Origin: Paraburkholderia sp. C35 | GTDB taxonomy: Bacteria > Pseudomonadota > Gammaproteobacteria > Burkholderiales > Burkholderiaceae | Assembly: GCF_003121405.1 (NCBI RefSeq) | Contig: NZ_QBUY01000100.1 | Coordinates: 1-33,844 of the forward strand | Direction of reading: 5' to 3' | Length of the DNA: 33,844 bases | In this document: one piece after another, positions 32,570 to 33,844 of the stretch | Layout: each line of letters begins with the position of its first letter | How positions within the stretch are numbered: position 1 is the stretch's first letter | Notes under the pieces: model-generated | The model's input: only the letters and a program-made list of their open reading frames with translations | Database searches by the model: none | Told to the model about the DNA's origin: nothing | Program-made: the position numbers and the translations under genes

Positions 32570-32585
32570 AATGCGAATCGCAATC
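32570..32585. promoter_or_regulatory. Fur-box-like site upstream of the Fur-family gene
   Basis: AATGCGAATCGCAATC has a perfect core palindrome TGCGA-A-TCGCA (32572-32582) and resembles proteobacterial Fur boxes (AATGnnAATnnnATT). It ends 77 bases before the regulator's ATG, which suits autoregulation. Confidence 0.45.
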
Positions 32586-32662
32586 AACTAGGTTCCGGTA
32601 AAGTGCGGGCCGATGTCATAGGCTGAAGACGGTTCCTTCGATTCGATACAGCACGGTCGCGC

Positions 32663-33130
32663 ATGCCGCACCCGTCATCCTCTCCCATTCCTGCGCTCGA
32701 TGCGCTCAAGCGGGCCGGCCTGTTAGGCACGGCGGCGCAGGTTGCCGTGCTCGATTATCTGCAGCGCACCGAGCATGGCCATTTCAGCGCGGAAGAGATT
32801 CATCGGCGCATTGCCGCGAGCGGCGACCGGATGAATCTGTCGACGACCTATCGCGTGCTCAATCAGCTGGTCGAGGCCGGCTTTGTGGCGAACGTATCGC
32901 TTGGCAAGCATCACAGTCTTTACGAGCTGAACACGGGCGAGGTGCACGATCATCTGGTGTGCGTCGTGTGCGGGCGTATCGAAGAGTTTTCGGACCCGAC
33001 GATCAACCGCCGGCGCGTCGCGATTGCGAAGAAGTTTGGCTTGCGGTTTATCGGCAAGACGCTGGCGTTGCATGGTGTGTGCGCGGCGTGCGCGGCGCGT
33101 GCGCATCCGCCGAGGCCGCGGGCGAAGTGA
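32663..33130 (+). CDS. Fur-family transcriptional regulator
   Basis: A 155-residue metalloregulator. The N-terminal winged helix includes FSAEEIHRRI and the recognition helix NLSTTYRVLNQL; the dimerisation domain has the metal motif HDHLVCVVCG (His95, His97, Cys100, Cys103) and a second pair CAAC (Cys140, Cys143), so the structural zinc site is complete. Subtype (Fur, PerR or Zur) cannot be set with confidence. It follows hpnL by 133 bases and carries a Fur-box-like sequence in its upstream region. A strong terminator lies 147 bases after its stop. Confidence 0.9.
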   Translation: MPHPSSSPIPALDALKRAGLLGTAAQVAVLDYLQRTEHGHFSAEEIHRRIAASGDRMNLSTTYRVLNQLVEAGFVANVSLGKHHSLYELNTGEVHDHLVCVVCGRIEEFSDPTINRRRVAIAKKFGLRFIGKTLALHGVCAACAARAHPPRPRAK

Positions 33131-33276
33131 AGGGAGGGAGTGTTTGCCCGGTGCTCGTCTGACTGGTTTGTGCGCGCTGGAAAGGAGTGTTTCCGTGCTG
33201 CCGCTTAATCCCCGGCGCGCTTGCCGCTACAGTGACTCATGTGCGCGGTGGTTCCCTTCGCGCGCGAGAGAGCTTT

Positions 33277-33312
33277 CCCCGGTCGCCGCACCTGGCGGCT
33301 GGGGTTTTTTTT
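33277..33312 (+). terminator. Strong intrinsic terminator
   Basis: CCCCGGTCGCC (33277-33287) pairs with GGCGGCTGGGG (33294-33304), 11 pairs including two G-T wobbles, with a 6-base loop and eight T directly after (33305-33312). It ends the Fur-family transcript or a small RNA in 33131-33276. Confidence 0.85.
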
Positions 33313-33377
33313 CGTTGCTCTGTTTTTTTGACACGCGTAACGTGGGGTTGCCTCTTGAGAACAGGCGAGCTTTTGTC

Positions 33378-33425
33378 AAGCCCCGTGCCGCGCTGATCAC
33401 GTCCGGCCGGGGCTTCTTTTATTTT
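33378..33425 (+). terminator. Second intrinsic terminator
   Basis: AAGCCCCG (33378-33385), a bulged T, then GCCG pairs with CGGC and CGGGGCTT (33404-33415), a 12-pair stem with a 13-base loop, followed by CTTTTATTTT. It lies 65 bases after the first terminator. A TTGACA at 33328-33333 has no matching -10. Confidence 0.8.
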
Positions 33426-33452
33426 GGTTTTTGGTTTTGGTTTTGGTTTGGG
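33426..33452 (+). repeat. G/T simple tract, GG-T3-5 repeated
   Basis: GG at 33426, 33433, 33439 and 33445 and GGG at 33450 are spaced by 5, 4, 4 and 3 T. Such spacing could form a two-layer G-quadruplex on this strand, or be a slippage-grown tract. Confidence 0.55.
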
Positions 33453-33490
33453 TCTGTGCTGGCATCCGCGATTTGGTATTGGTACCTCAC

Positions 33491-33844
33491 GCGTCGCCCC
33501 TGTGCGGGGCAGCACCTACTTTTCTTTGCCGCGGCAAAGAAAAGTAGGCAAAAGAAAGCCGCTGAACACCACCAGTTCTTGTAGTTGCCTGCGGGCCCCC
33601 AGCCGGTCCTATCCTTCCCACGGCATCACTCGTCTTGATGCCCGCTGCCAGCGCTCTTTAAGAGCGCATCACCCGCTTCAAACTCCCGCGTCTCAGCGTG
33701 CCTTACCAGTTCGGCCCAGGCCGCCCAGGTGGCAAACGGTGTGTCGGTTATCGCGCCGTATGCGCATCACTCCGGACTGAAAAGCAAGGTCGGTGTGTCT
33801 TGTAGGATCGCCGACGCGTAATGCGCGACAACCTACACACCGTT
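33491..33844. repeat. Composite intergenic repeat-like region with inverted repeats
   Basis: No gene is supported. Structures in order: GCCCC/GGGGC near 33496-33510; a perfect 34-base palindrome at 33515-33548 (arms CCTACTTTTCTTTGCCG); GGCATCA/TGATGCC (33622-33642); GCGCTCTT/AAGAGCGC (33651-33667); and an imperfect GGTGTGT/ACACACC pair near the window end. The 34-base palindrome resembles dispersed repeats I recall from Paraburkholderia genomes; copy number was not checked. The region may continue past the window. Confidence 0.55.

Noticed and set aside
33328..33360. Promoter from a perfect TTGACA between the two terminators
   Set aside because: No acceptable -10 at 16-18 bases; TTGACA also pairs with TGTCAA at 33374-33379, so it may simply be part of a stem.
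1..33844. CRISPR arrays, tRNA genes, insertion sequences, phage genes
   Set aside because: No regularly spaced repeats, cloverleaf-like segments, transposase or integrase motifs were found on either strand.

Overview
The window looks like a high-GC beta-proteobacterial chromosome of the Burkholderiaceae, most like Paraburkholderia or Caballeronia. Signs are the 23S/5S rRNA sequence, a DUF4148 protein, a hopanoid hpnIJKL cluster, a poly-N-acetylglucosamine (pga) operon and strong G/C at third codon positions. No phage, insertion sequence, CRISPR array or tRNA gene was seen.

Layout. 1-366: 3' end of 23S rRNA, 5S rRNA and the rrn terminator. 585-4541: Asp/Glu racemase-family protein (+), MHS-family transporter (-), and xylB (+) broken by an in-frame TAG. 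4542-8848: cytochrome b561 with a membrane-anchored catalase-related peroxidase (-), DUF4148 protein (+), DUF1330 protein (-), EAL-domain c-di-GMP phosphodiesterase (+), FlxA-like coiled-coil protein (-). 9270-12064: overlapping tldD/tldE-type pair. 12065-12946: an 882-base control region with paired palindromes and a GGA-rich, hairpin-rich leader. 12947-20210: pgaABCD plus a fifth, secreted-protein gene broken by TAA, closed by a strong terminator. 20297-23887: GFA-family zinc protein, an OmpR/EnvZ-like pair, and a SET-domain methyltransferase with a small Lys/Arg-rich protein. 23978-27272: a double-glycine leader-type peptide (-), a QseBC-like pair (-) and a second cytochrome b561 (+). 27474-33130: possible small membrane protein, hpnI-hpnJ-hpnK-hpnL (hpnL broken by TAG), and a Fur-family regulator with a Fur-box-like site. 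33131-33844: two strong terminators, a G/T tract and a composite repeat-like region.

How the genes work together. The pga operon makes, deacetylates and exports the biofilm polymer PNAG. The EAL protein could lower c-di-GMP, which in other bacteria activates PgaCD. The hpn genes build and probably traffic the cyclitol-ether head group of bacteriohopanetetrol, an outer-membrane lipid. Two cytochrome b561 proteins, one paired with a periplasmic peroxidase and one beside a two-component system, suggest envelope redox defence.

Most striking points: three full-length genes (xylB, the fifth pga gene, hpnL) each interrupted by one in-frame TAG or TAA with the downstream frame intact; a pgaA leader resembling the CsrA-controlled leader of E. 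coli; a SET-methyltransferase/histone-tail-like gene pair; and an orphan double-glycine peptide.
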